Positions 1 through 7,158 are shown, counted from the stretch's first letter. The stretch is 12,016 bases of DNA from an uncultured Erysipelotrichaceae bacterium (GCA_902771745.1 CACXYG010000023.1:1-12016), one strand, 5' to 3'. Program-made: numbers and translations. Notes: a model not told the origin generated them from the sequence alone.

Positions 1-87
1 AACGGGGTGAATTCCTCATGAAGGATAATTAAAGTGGAAGAATGAATGTTTCCTTTTAATGTGAGTTTGTAGCCTTGAAGAGACTCA

Positions 88-1485
88 TTAGATGGCATTG
101 GTAGAATCTCCAGTTTCAGCGCTGGCGATATTGGATGCAATCTGATTTACTTCATTAGATTCTGGTTTATCAAGCTTGCTATTATCATCGATTTCATTAC
201 GATAGAGAAGTTTGAGCAAGATCGGTGTAGCAAAGCTGGAAACGAGGATCAAGAGAAGACAGAACATCATGATCTTATTATCGATAAGACCGCTATCGAC
301 GCCCTTTTGGGCACAGACAATCAAGATTTCCGCTCTGGCCATCATACCGATACCAAACTTCAAAGAGTCGTGGAACTTATAACGGAAGAGAAGACCAGCA
401 CTAGTACAACCGATAACCTTACCAAGCATACCAACAACAACCCAAATCAGACCAAAGACCAAGAAGGAGATAAAGGCTGGATCAGCAAAGTTGAAGTCAG
501 ACTGGTATAACGACATGGCGATCGAACCAAAGAAGATTGGACCAAAGAGATAGTTACAAGTCGTCTCAGCTCTGTGGTCGATATAACCGTGAGCAACCGT
601 GCTAGAGAGAATCAAACCCATCAAGTAAGCGCCGGTGATATCGGCGATATTGAAGAATTCAGAAATGTAGGCCCAGATGAGACAAAACGCAAGAGAGAGG
701 ATGACGATACGGATGTGGTGTGGATATTGGCTGCCTAAGTAGTTGAATAACTTTCTGGTGAAATAACCAACACCGACAGTCAAACCGAAGTACACGACCA
801 TGAAGAGGATGATGAAGAGGATGGATAAACCAGTGTTAGAAGACTGACCCATGGCATTAACAACCATCGAGGCAAAGTCATTACCGCTGGAAGAAGAACC
901 GCTTAAGGATAAGACTAAGGATAAGACGATGATACCGATGACATCATCGATGATGGCAGCAGAGACAAGACAAGAACCGACCTTGGTATCTAATTTGCCG
1001 AGTTCTTTTAAAGTGGCGACAGTGACGGAGACGCTGGTAGCCGTCAAGATGACACCATAGTAGAGTTCACGGAAGATATTGATTTCATTACCGGCGATAA
1101 CATCGAATAAATAAGTCATACCGAAGGCAAGAAGCATTGGGGTAAAGACACCAAAGAGTGCCATGGTCAAAGCGGCTGGACCCACTTTCTTGACTTTCTT
1201 TATATCCGTTTCAATACCGGCGGAAAACATGATAAGAATGATACCGATCTTGGCAAAAAAGCCAATACCGTTATTGGTATAATCGGTTAAGATCATCTGG
1301 TTTGGGATAAAGTAGATCAAACCGACCACCAAACCGGCAACAAGATAGCCGATAACCTGAGGAACTTTCAGTTTTCCTAACAAAAGAGAGAAAACCTTGG
1401 AAAGTAATAAAAGCAAACCCAAAGGTAAAAGAACTTCATAAGCCTGTGGATTACTATCCACCGGAATCGTAACTAAAGTATTCAT
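88..1485 (-). CDS. CPA2-family Na+(K+)/H+ antiporter
   Basis: Integral membrane cation:proton antiporter of the CPA2 (NapA/KefB-like) family, 465 residues, which exchanges Na+ or K+ for protons across the cytoplasmic membrane. About a dozen hydrophobic segments run through the protein. The typical Asp-Asp pair of the ion-binding site lies in SAAIIDDVIG (Asp180-Asp181 from the chosen start); in this family two acidic residues usually mean electrogenic Na+/H+ exchange. The N-terminal VPQVIGYLVAG and FSAGIETD segments are also family-typical. The tail after the last helix is short, polar and Ser/Asn-rich, with no TrkA-N nucleotide-binding domain. I chose the ATG at 1485 because GGAGG sits 5 nt upstream (1491-1495); an in-frame TTG at 1503 would add six residues but has no ribosome site. 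Divergent from hslO. The family is confident; the ion and direction are inference. Confidence 0.9.
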   Translation of the reverse strand: MNTLVTIPVDSNPQAYEVLLPLGLLLLLSKVFSLLLGKLKVPQVIGYLVAGLVVGLIYFIPNQMILTDYTNNGIGFFAKIGIILIMFSAGIETDIKKVKKVGPAALTMALFGVFTPMLLAFGMTYLFDVIAGNEINIFRELYYGVILTATSVSVTVATLKELGKLDTKVGSCLVSAAIIDDVIGIIVLSLVLSLSGSSSSGNDFASMVVNAMGQSSNTGLSILFIILFMVVYFGLTVGVGYFTRKLFNYLGSQYPHHIRIVILSLAFCLIWAYISEFFNIADITGAYLMGLILSSTVAHGYIDHRAETTCNYLFGPIFFGSIAMSLYQSDFNFADPAFISFLVFGLIWVVVGMLGKVIGCTSAGLLFRYKFHDSLKFGIGMMARAEILIVCAQKGVDSGLIDNKIMMFCLLLILVSSFATPILLKLLYRNEIDDNSKLDKPESNEVNQIASNIASAETGDSTNAI

Positions 1486-1508
1486 AATCGCCTCCAAAAA
1501 CAAAATCT

Positions 1509-1541
1509 ATTATAAAACTTTAATTCTCTGAAATATGTGAA
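1509..1541 (-). promoter_or_regulatory. probable promoter of the antiporter gene
   Basis: On the minus strand a perfect TATAAT -10 box lies at 1509-1514, 13 nt before the ribosome binding site. The best -35-like hexamer, TTCACA at 1536-1541, is 21 nt further upstream, which is longer than the usual 17, so only the -10 is well supported. Confidence 0.45.
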
Positions 1542-1604
1542 ACCCCTTACTCTATTAACAAATAATGGCATTTATCATTAAAAATTGAGCAAATAGGCCT
1601 CAAA

Positions 1605-1620
1605 AGCGATGAAAGTCGCT
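1605..1620. repeat. inverted repeat abutting the hslO -10 box
   Basis: AGCGAT-GAAA-GTCGCT: five Watson-Crick pairs plus one T/G, with a 4-nt centre. It occupies the spacer just upstream of the hslO -10 box, so it could be an operator or activator site. It does not match the CIRCE (HrcA) or CtsR heat-shock operators as I know them. Confidence 0.4.
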
Positions 1621-1625
1621 ATAAT
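1620..1625 (+). promoter_or_regulatory. -10 box of the hslO promoter
   Basis: Perfect TATAAT, with transcription expected to start about 1632, followed by the ribosome site GAGG at 1635-1638 and the ATG at 1647. At the normal 17-nt spacing the -35 position reads GCCTCA, which is not a match. The nearest TTGA hexamer (1585-1590) is 29 nt away. The promoter is therefore weak or needs an activator. Confidence 0.5.
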
Positions 1626-1646
1626 ACTTAAGTCGAGGTAAACAAA

Positions 1647-2534
1647 ATGGAAAACTATCATGATTATATGGTCAGAGCTATGGCTGCTGACAAGCAGATT
1701 CGCGCCTTTGCTATCACCAGCAAAGATTTAGTCGAATACGCCAAAAACATTCATTCCTTATCTCATTTAGCGACCGCCGCCTTGGGTAGATTACTCTCTG
1801 CTGGTTTGATGATGGGCGATATGTTAAAGAGCAAAGATGATTTATTGACCGTTCAGTTTATGGGTGATGGCCCATTAAAACATATTTTGGTGACTGCGGA
1901 TTTTAATGGTAATGTCAAAGGTTATGTCTCTAATCCAGCCGCTGACTTGCCATTGAGAGAAGATGGTCATCTAGATGTCGGAAAAGGTATTGGTAATGGT
2001 AACTTAACGGTTATCAGAGATTTCCATATGAAGGAACCGTATTCTTCTACCATCCCGCTTCACTCTGGTGAAATTGCCGATGATTTAACCTACTACTATG
2101 CCCAATCCGAACAGATTCCTACCAGTGTTGGGCTTGGTGTTTTGGTCAATCCTGATGGCAGTGTGAGTTGTGCGGGTGGTTTTATTGTTCAGCTCATGCC
2201 ATTTACCAAGCAGGAAGTCATCGATAAGTTATCCGATAACTTAAATGATATTCCTACGGTTACTGAGGTCTTAAAAGAGGGTAAGACACCAGAAGATCTT
2301 TTGAAGATTGTCTTACGTGGTTTTGATATTGAATTTACCGGCACAAAGGATGTTTGTTTCCACTGCGGTTGTGAAGAACGTAAGGATAATATCATCGCTA
2401 CCGTTGGTAAAGAGGAATTGAATGAAATGATCAAGGAAGGTAAGGAAGTCGAAACCAGCTGTGCCTTCTGTGAAAAGAAATATAAGTTTTCGGTAGAAGA
2501 CTTAATCCGTATTCGTGATTCTTTAAAAGATTAA
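1647..2534 (+). CDS. hslO: Hsp33 redox-regulated chaperonin
   Basis: Cytosolic holdase chaperone that becomes active under oxidative unfolding stress. The protein has 295 residues, normal for the family. The N-terminal substrate-binding/dimer domain carries recognisable blocks: ATAALGRLLSAGLMMGDMLK near 43-62 and the GGFIVQLMP segment near 177-185. The C-terminal zinc redox switch is complete: Cys240-x-Cys242, then 29 residues, then Cys272-x-x-Cys275. An extra Cys237 gives CFHCGC. In studied homologues these four cysteines bind zinc when reduced and form two disulfides on oxidation, unfolding the linker and exposing the substrate site. The ATG at 1647 has GAGG 8 nt upstream. It stands alone, with its own -10 box and its own terminator at 2578-2601. 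Confidence 0.97.
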   Translation: MENYHDYMVRAMAADKQIRAFAITSKDLVEYAKNIHSLSHLATAALGRLLSAGLMMGDMLKSKDDLLTVQFMGDGPLKHILVTADFNGNVKGYVSNPAADLPLREDGHLDVGKGIGNGNLTVIRDFHMKEPYSSTIPLHSGEIADDLTYYYAQSEQIPTSVGLGVLVNPDGSVSCAGGFIVQLMPFTKQEVIDKLSDNLNDIPTVTEVLKEGKTPEDLLKIVLRGFDIEFTGTKDVCFHCGCEERKDNIIATVGKEELNEMIKEGKEVETSCAFCEKKYKFSVEDLIRIRDSLKD

Positions 2535-2577
2535 TTTTTTGATAAATTAAATTATTTGCAAAAATATGCAAACGAAT

Positions 2578-2601
2578 AGTCCACAAAATGTGGACTTTTT
2601 T
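2578..2601 (+). terminator. intrinsic terminator of hslO
   Basis: A perfect 8-bp stem (AGTCCACA / TGTGGACT) with a 3-nt AAA loop, followed by six T (2596-2601) and further T-rich sequence. It lies 43 nt after the hslO stop. Confidence 0.88.
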
Positions 2602-2634
2602 GTTGTTTTGTATTATTTTAATAATACCTATATT

Positions 2635-2641
2635 AAGGAGG
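2635..2641 (+). promoter_or_regulatory. ribosome binding site that fixes the lipoprotein start
   Basis: AAGGAGG, 8 nt before the ATG at 2650. It decides against an in-frame ATG at 2566, which would place the N-terminus inside the hslO terminator and bury the signal peptide 28 residues into the protein. Confidence 0.85.
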
Positions 2642-2649
2642 TAATTTCT

Positions 2650-3720
2650 ATGAGTATGAAAAAGAAATCAATTTTGTTATTAGCTGCCTTACCACTCTGC
2701 TTAGCCTCTTGTGGTACTGACTCTGCTGTCGCTTTACCAAATAATGGTACGGTCATTACTGACACGACTGCTGTTAAAAAACAATTAGCTCAGTCTATTG
2801 AAACCGAAGTCGATACTGGTGCTTTAGGTTTTAGTATTGATAACGCCCACTTCAATCTTGGTATGACCATGGAAAACAATATGACTAGTACGGATAACAC
2901 TGCTGTTAAATCAACCATGGAATATCAATACAATGTCACAGATGTCACCTTAAAAGGTGCCATGAAGGGCTTAAAGAGCACCAATGCTAGCGATATTGCC
3001 GGTTCTTTGACCGGTTCTGCTAAGATCAAGGGTTCTGTAAAAATCAATGCTGGTGGAGCTAGTGCGGAAGACAACAAAGAAGAATCCGGTGCCTTTGGTA
3101 TCTATTTTGATCACGCTTATACTTACTTTGATTTAAGCAACTTCGCCGATTTGACGGCTTCTAGCTCTATCGGTGCAAACGCTTCTGCTGCTTTAAGTGG
3201 TAGCGTCAGCTCTAAGATCAAGACGGTGTCTAACTTTGCTAAGGCAAACTTACCACTTGTCTCTGAAGAATCTTATAACTCTTTATTAGAATGGTTCACC
3301 AAGACTGGTGAAAATGAAGAGGGTGAATTCCGTGATCATGGCAATAACACCTATTCTTATTCTTTCACCATGGATGGTGATACGATCACTGAAAATATCA
3401 ATGGTAATACCAAGAGCACTACAACCGAAGAGACTTCTTATTTACCAAGCGTTTCTAATTCTCTTACTGCCAGTAAGGATACCAGTCTTACCTATGCCAT
3501 CATCTTCAATGATGAAGGCTTAGTCTCTGTTGGTTTTGCTGGTAAGGTTGGCGTGGAAGTGAAGAACTCTTCTACAGTTGCTGGCTATACCACTTCTACT
3601 AATGCCAATGTCACTATTGATCTTTCTGTCAAGCTCAGTTTCACGCATGGTAAGAACGTTGTTGTTGAAACGGTCTCTGATCCTGATCAGTATACCTTTC
3701 AAGGTGGTTTAGGCATTTAA
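2650..3720 (+). CDS. lipoprotein of unknown function
   Basis: Predicted surface lipoprotein of 356 residues; I do not recognise a named family. The N-terminus is a classic type II signal peptide: lysines at 4-6, a hydrophobic core, then the lipobox Leu-Ala-Ser-Cys with Cys21 as the expected lipidated residue. The mature part is rich in Ser, Thr, Ala, Gly and Asn and alternates short hydrophobic and polar stretches (for example FGIYFDHAYTYFDLSNF near 149-165, and the last 80 residues), suggesting beta structure. It has no further membrane segment and no obvious catalytic motif. The pattern recalls LolA/LppX-like lipoproteins of Gram-positives, but that is only an impression. It is a single-gene unit between two terminators. 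The start is fixed by AAGGAGG at 2635-2641. Confidence 0.8.
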   Translation: MSMKKKSILLLAALPLCLASCGTDSAVALPNNGTVITDTTAVKKQLAQSIETEVDTGALGFSIDNAHFNLGMTMENNMTSTDNTAVKSTMEYQYNVTDVTLKGAMKGLKSTNASDIAGSLTGSAKIKGSVKINAGGASAEDNKEESGAFGIYFDHAYTYFDLSNFADLTASSSIGANASAALSGSVSSKIKTVSNFAKANLPLVSEESYNSLLEWFTKTGENEEGEFRDHGNNTYSYSFTMDGDTITENINGNTKSTTTEETSYLPSVSNSLTASKDTSLTYAIIFNDEGLVSVGFAGKVGVEVKNSSTVAGYTTSTNANVTIDLSVKLSFTHGKNVVVETVSDPDQYTFQGGLGI

Positions 3721-3726
3721 TAACCC

Positions 3727-3763
3727 TTGTCTTCTCACGTTTTTGTGAGAAGACAATTTTTTT
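3727..3763 (+). terminator. strong intrinsic terminator of the lipoprotein gene
   Basis: A perfect 12-bp stem (3727-3738 with 3745-3756), a 6-nt loop GTTTTT, then seven T at 3757-3763. It lies 6 nt after the stop codon. Confidence 0.95.
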
Positions 3764-3781
3764 AAAGAAACTCGTGTATGT

Positions 3782-4861
3782 ATGAATATATTCCATTATC
3801 TTAAAAAGCAAAATGCTACTTTTTCAGAGACGGAAGTAAATAGGCTTGACGCGTTAGTCTTGTCATGGTTTTCTTATTACAATTACCCTGATGAGCTCTC
3901 CGACAAGCCTTTTATTGTCTCTGCTTTGAACAAAAAGGAAATATTAAAGGAAAAGAAATTTACGATTGAGGCCAGTGACGGCCCCAACTCTCGTAAATTG
4001 ATTAAGAGACTAGTGTCACATCCTCGTTTTAAGGATTTGAAGTTATCTGATTTTGTTCGTAAGACGGATATTCCCTCGACGACTCAATTTGCAGCGGTCA
4101 CGATTGAAATTAATCCTAGACTTCATGTAATTGCTTATCGAGGGACGGACCCATCTTTTGTCGGTTGGAAAGAAGACTTTCTACTATCCTATAAAGAAGC
4201 CATCCCTTCTCATGACATGGCTTTAGACTATCTAGAGAAAGCCATGGAAAAATATGAGGGTGAGTTTATTCTTACCGGACACTCAAAAGGTGGAAATGTC
4301 GCTATTTTTGCTTTCTATAAAACCAGTGTGGAGAACCGAAAGAGAATCAAGGCTTTATACTCTTTTGATAGTCCTGGTTTTGCTTATGATTTTAAAGATG
4401 TTGAAGACTATCAAGAAGCCAATGACAAAGTTCATAAGATGATACCTAAATCATCTATTATCGGTATGTTCTTTGAAAAAGAACCGGATTTTGCTATTGT
4501 CGATTCTTCTTTTATCTTCATCTTCCAACATGATGCTTTTTCCTGGCAGGTCAAAGGAAATGATTTTAAATATAAAAAGAGAAGAACCAGGCAGTCCAAG
4601 TTTATTGCTAGCAGGTTTAACACCTGGGTAGAAAGTCTATCTTTAGAAGAAAAAGAAAAATTTACTGATCTGGTATTCGATCTCTTCTACAAGACAAAGG
4701 CGAACGATTTCTTTACCTTCTTATTCCAGATTCCTAAATATGGACCAAAGCTGATTTCTCTTTATAAAGGGCTCGATCTGGTCGATAAACTTTTCCTTAA
4801 GCGGATGGTGAAATCTTTCCAGAAGGCTTGGTTGAAGAAGAAAATTGATTTTGAAAATTGA
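3782..4861 (+). CDS. DUF2974 (Mbeg1-like) alpha/beta serine hydrolase
   Basis: Putative lipase/esterase-like hydrolase of 359 residues with no signal peptide, so presumably cytosolic; the substrate is unknown. The nucleophile elbow is Gly-His-Ser-Lys-Gly (166-170, catalytic Ser168). It follows a YRGTDPSFVGWKEDF block at 119-133 that is typical of lipase-like folds (oxyanion region). Asp196 in SFDSPGF and His250 in the QHDAFSWQV block are the likely rest of the triad. The N-terminus (NIFHYLKKQ...LDALVLSWFSY) and the roughly 100-residue helical, Lys-rich C-terminal region match what I know of DUF2974 proteins, which supports the start. No Shine-Dalgarno sequence is visible before the ATG, and the gene starts 18 nt after the previous terminator. 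Fold confident; function open. Confidence 0.85.
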   Translation: MNIFHYLKKQNATFSETEVNRLDALVLSWFSYYNYPDELSDKPFIVSALNKKEILKEKKFTIEASDGPNSRKLIKRLVSHPRFKDLKLSDFVRKTDIPSTTQFAAVTIEINPRLHVIAYRGTDPSFVGWKEDFLLSYKEAIPSHDMALDYLEKAMEKYEGEFILTGHSKGGNVAIFAFYKTSVENRKRIKALYSFDSPGFAYDFKDVEDYQEANDKVHKMIPKSSIIGMFFEKEPDFAIVDSSFIFIFQHDAFSWQVKGNDFKYKKRRTRQSKFIASRFNTWVESLSLEEKEKFTDLVFDLFYKTKANDFFTFLFQIPKYGPKLISLYKGLDLVDKLFLKRMVKSFQKAWLKKKIDFEN

Positions 4862-5026
4862 TTATTTCAATCAAGTAAAATGTTTTACAACCGTATATCT
4901 TTTTCACGCTTATATTATTGAAAATACAAAAAATGATTCATAGTAGTAAATTTTTTATTAAAAAATAATCAAAGTTATTGAAAACATTTAATTAAAGTCA
5001 TAAAATTTTAATATGGAGGAATTATT
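4862..5026. other. AT-rich intergenic region
   Basis: 165 bases without a gene. It contains no T-tailed hairpin for the upstream hydrolase: a 6-bp TTGATT/AATCAA dyad at 4858-4874 lacks a T-run. The 10-mer TTATTGAAAA occurs twice, exactly 60 nt apart (4915-4924 and 4975-4984). The second copy contains the -35 box of the promoter below. Confidence 0.6.
4978..5006 (+). promoter_or_regulatory. sigma-A-type promoter of the two-gene secreted/membrane unit
   Basis: TTGAAA (4978-4983), 17-nt spacer, TAAAAT (5001-5006): five of six consensus bases at each box with ideal spacing. Transcription would begin around 5013, leaving a very short leader that still includes GGAGG (5015-5019), 7 nt before the ATG. 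Confidence 0.65.
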
Positions 5027-5710
5027 ATGAAGAATAATTTCAAAATTCAGATTTGTATGTTGGCTTTTCTTAGTCAGTTTTTGCTTTGTTCATATACTTC
5101 TACTCCTCAAATTACGTTGGAATGGCACGCATTTACAAAAGCAACGAAACGTTCGGATGGAACGGATGCGGGTGGCTTAGGTCATTCTTTTATTAAAGTT
5201 GTGAATGACTCCTCAAAATCTATTGAAATTGGTTACTATACACTTCCAGCAAACAGCTATGTAACTATTGGTTTATGGACTAGTGGAGCTGTTGGCAGTA
5301 GTAGTAGCAATTCTAGTTTTGCGCCTGCTATTGTGATGCAGAAAGTCTCAAATTTTAAACAGGGTGTTTTGTACAATGAAGAAAGATTGAAGTATACCAT
5401 TCAAGAGAAAATGGAGGATGATATCTATGCTAAGATGACTCTGAATGATTCTGCTCTTGAAAAATTGAATCAGGTACTTGTTGATAAAAACTCTTCTTAC
5501 AATGTAATCACTTATAATTGTGCAACATTCACTACTGAAATTTGGAATAAACTGAATGATACTACTTATTGGACTGGATGGTTTAGAAAACCATCCAACA
5601 ATAAAGACGATATCTCAAACTATACACATTATGATGGAAATGATTCATTGTCTTATACTAATGCAGTTTATTATTATGATCAAACTGAAGGAGAATTATT
5701 AAGAGTATGA
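5027..5710 (+). CDS. secreted permuted papain-like (LRAT/NlpC-P60-type) hydrolase, putative
   Basis: Exported protein of 227 residues. The N-terminal 25 or so residues form a signal peptide: basic start, then a hydrophobic core. Cys21 follows Phe-Leu-Leu, a poor lipobox, so it is probably secreted rather than lipidated. The mature part has a Gly-Leu-Gly-His-Ser-Phe segment (His53), a GYYTLPANSYVTIGLW stretch, a LYNEERLKYTI block near 115-125, and Tyr-Asn-Cys-Ala-Thr-Phe with Cys165. His before Cys, with an NCxxF motif, is the layout of circularly permuted NlpC/P60, LRAT and YiiX-type enzymes. These cleave or transfer acyl or peptide bonds in lipids or peptidoglycan. Catalysis is inferred from these motifs only. 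GGAGG lies 7 nt before the ATG, and the gene overlaps the next by 4 nt. Codons end mostly in A or T, unlike the genes at the right. Confidence 0.6.
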   Translation: MKNNFKIQICMLAFLSQFLLCSYTSTPQITLEWHAFTKATKRSDGTDAGGLGHSFIKVVNDSSKSIEIGYYTLPANSYVTIGLWTSGAVGSSSSNSSFAPAIVMQKVSNFKQGVLYNEERLKYTIQEKMEDDIYAKMTLNDSALEKLNQVLVDKNSSYNVITYNCATFTTEIWNKLNDTTYWTGWFRKPSNNKDDISNYTHYDGNDSLSYTNAVYYYDQTEGELLRV

Positions 5711-6150
5711 AGAATGATAAGAAAACAATTGTTTTATATGTTTGCAGTTATCTTTGTGCGTTAGTCTCTGTATTCTTCTATGGATTTGTTGGTTTTCCAA
5801 ACAACACCTCAGGTGGCCCAGGTCTATTTGGTTTTGAATCCACACCAGGCAATGTCATATTGTTTGAAATCATTCCTTTGCTTATTGCTTTAGCCTTAAC
5901 CTTTGCTTCCTACTTTATCTATCTTAGATTTTTGCCATTTCATAAGTTGAAAATTTTCTTAATTCCTGAAATTCTGATTCTTGTGGTTTATGCCATCTTA
6001 TTTGCTTATAACCTTTTCATGCTGTTAAGTGTAACTGGATTTGTCTTTGATGCTGTATTGATGCCATTTAGTATCATTGTTCTTGGCTTTGGCATTCTTC
6101 CTCTTTGTCTTCATAAAGAACAAACTGTTAAAGAAGAAAAGCATGAATAA
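5707..6150 (+). CDS. small four-helix membrane protein, function unknown
   Basis: 147-residue integral membrane protein; I do not recognise its family. Four hydrophobic segments are visible at about 7-30, 50-73, 82-110 and 113-135. A Gly/Pro/Asn-rich loop (31-49) separates the first two, and the charged tail (HKEQTVKEEKHE) is probably cytoplasmic. The start ATG overlaps the upstream stop (ATGA at 5707-5710), so translation is coupled to the secreted hydrolase; an AAGGAG at 5688-5693 is 13 nt away, slightly far. The tight pairing suggests a joint role, for example immunity, export or anchoring of the hydrolase, but nothing in the protein itself proves this. Confidence 0.75.
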   Translation: MKNDKKTIVLYVCSYLCALVSVFFYGFVGFPNNTSGGPGLFGFESTPGNVILFEIIPLLIALALTFASYFIYLRFLPFHKLKIFLIPEILILVVYAILFAYNLFMLLSVTGFVFDAVLMPFSIIVLGFGILPLCLHKEQTVKEEKHE

Positions 6151-6151
6151 T

Positions 6152-6183
6152 AAAAGCTCGTCAGCGGTTGCTGACGAGTTTTT
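6152..6183. terminator. bidirectional terminator between convergent genes
   Basis: 9-bp GC-rich perfect stem (CTCGTCAGC / GCTGACGAG, 6157-6165 with 6170-6178) with a GGTT loop. It is flanked by AAAA on the left and TTTTT on the right, so T-rich tails exist on both strands. It serves the membrane-protein gene (plus) and ldh (minus), whose stop codon is only a few bases away. Confidence 0.9.
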
Positions 6184-6187
6184 ATTA

Positions 6188-7132
6188 TTATAGATCTAAA
6201 GTCTTGATGATTTCTTTTAGCGTGTCACTAGAAGAGCAAAGTTCTCTTTTTTCCTTAGCGGAAAGAGGTAGCTCAAGAATCTGTTCTACACCCTTAGCAG
6301 AAATGATGGCAGGGATTGATAAAGCAGAGCCAGTCAAATTATATTCACCATTTAATTCCACCGATACAGGGAGCATGGAATGCTCATTCTTGACGATGCA
6401 TTCGGCAATTCTAGCTACCGATAAAGCAATGCCATAATACGTGGCACCTTTCTTGGCGATGATCTCATAAGCCGAATTTTTGACTTCTTCCTGAATCTCA
6501 TTCTTTAGTGATTCATAATCCTGATAGCCTCTTAATTCAGCAAAGTCTTCCAAAGGCATACCTGAGACATTAGCAAATGACCAGGCTGGAAATTCACTAT
6601 CTCCATGTTCGCCCATGATGACAGCATGAACGTTTCTCGTGTCGATCTGTAGTTTATCCGATAAGAGATATTTCAATCTGGCAGTATCTAATACCGTACC
6701 TGAACCAAAGACTCTCTCACGAGGGAATCCTGAAACTTTCAACGCTACATGGGTAAGAACATCAACGGGATTGGCAACAATCAGCAAGATACCCTCAGCT
6801 TTGACTTTGACCAATTCCTTGACGATAGAAGTCATGATTGCGGAATTCTTCTTGATGAGATTAAGTCTAGTCTCTCCTGGCTTTTGGGCAGCACCAGCAG
6901 TGATGATGATAAGTGAGGCGTCAAAGATATCTTGATATTCGCCAGCATAGATCTTCATTGGATTGGAATAGGGTAAGCCATGGGCAATATCCATGGCTTC
7001 TCCTTGGGCTTTATCCTTGTTGGCATCAACTAGGACAAGTTCGTTATATAAGCCTTTCTGCATCAGGGCAAAAGCGATGGACGCTCCGACAAATCCCGCC
7101 CCGATGATGGCTGCTTTTCTATTATTTAACAT
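6188..7132 (-). CDS. ldh: L-lactate dehydrogenase
   Basis: NADH-dependent reduction of pyruvate to L-lactate in the cytosol; 314 residues, full length. The Rossmann motif Gly-Ala-Gly-Phe-Val-Gly is at 11-16. The mobile-loop sequence AQKPGETRLNL has Gln83 at the substrate-specificity position; lactate dehydrogenases have Gln there and malate dehydrogenases Arg, so LDH is preferred although the families are easily confused. Other active-site residues are Arg89, Asp149 and Arg152 in GSGTVLDTAR, and the catalytic His176 in GEHGDSEFP. The ATG at 7132 has AAGGAGG 8 nt upstream (7141-7147). The gene lies after the pckA terminator, so it probably has its own promoter. In context it would consume pyruvate made by the adjacent oxaloacetate decarboxylase or by glycolysis and reoxidise NADH. 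Confidence 0.93.
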   Translation of the reverse strand: MLNNRKAAIIGAGFVGASIAFALMQKGLYNELVLVDANKDKAQGEAMDIAHGLPYSNPMKIYAGEYQDIFDASLIIITAGAAQKPGETRLNLIKKNSAIMTSIVKELVKVKAEGILLIVANPVDVLTHVALKVSGFPRERVFGSGTVLDTARLKYLLSDKLQIDTRNVHAVIMGEHGDSEFPAWSFANVSGMPLEDFAELRGYQDYESLKNEIQEEVKNSAYEIIAKKGATYYGIALSVARIAECIVKNEHSMLPVSVELNGEYNLTGSALSIPAIISAKGVEQILELPLSAKEKRELCSSSDTLKEIIKTLDL

Positions 7133-7158
7133 GATTAATTCCTCCTTATTGCATCTCT

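Noticed and set aside
1..32. An open plus-strand frame ending in TAA at 30-32 (reads RGEFLMKDN then stop), possibly the end of a gene entering from the left.
   Set aside because: Ten codons are too few to separate a real C-terminus from chance, and nothing recognisable is encoded.
33..87. GGAA/TTCC dyad downstream of the antiporter stop as a terminator.
   Set aside because: The stem is only about four or five pairs, AT-rich, with a long loop and no convincing T-run on the minus strand.
2566..2649. 28-residue N-terminal extension of the lipoprotein from an ATG at 2566.
   Set aside because: It would start upstream of the hslO terminator hairpin, has no ribosome site, and hides a perfect signal peptide that follows AAGGAGG at 2635.
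4858..4874. TTGATT/AATCAA dyad at the end of the hydrolase gene as a terminator.
   Set aside because: Only six AT-rich pairs and no T-run after it.
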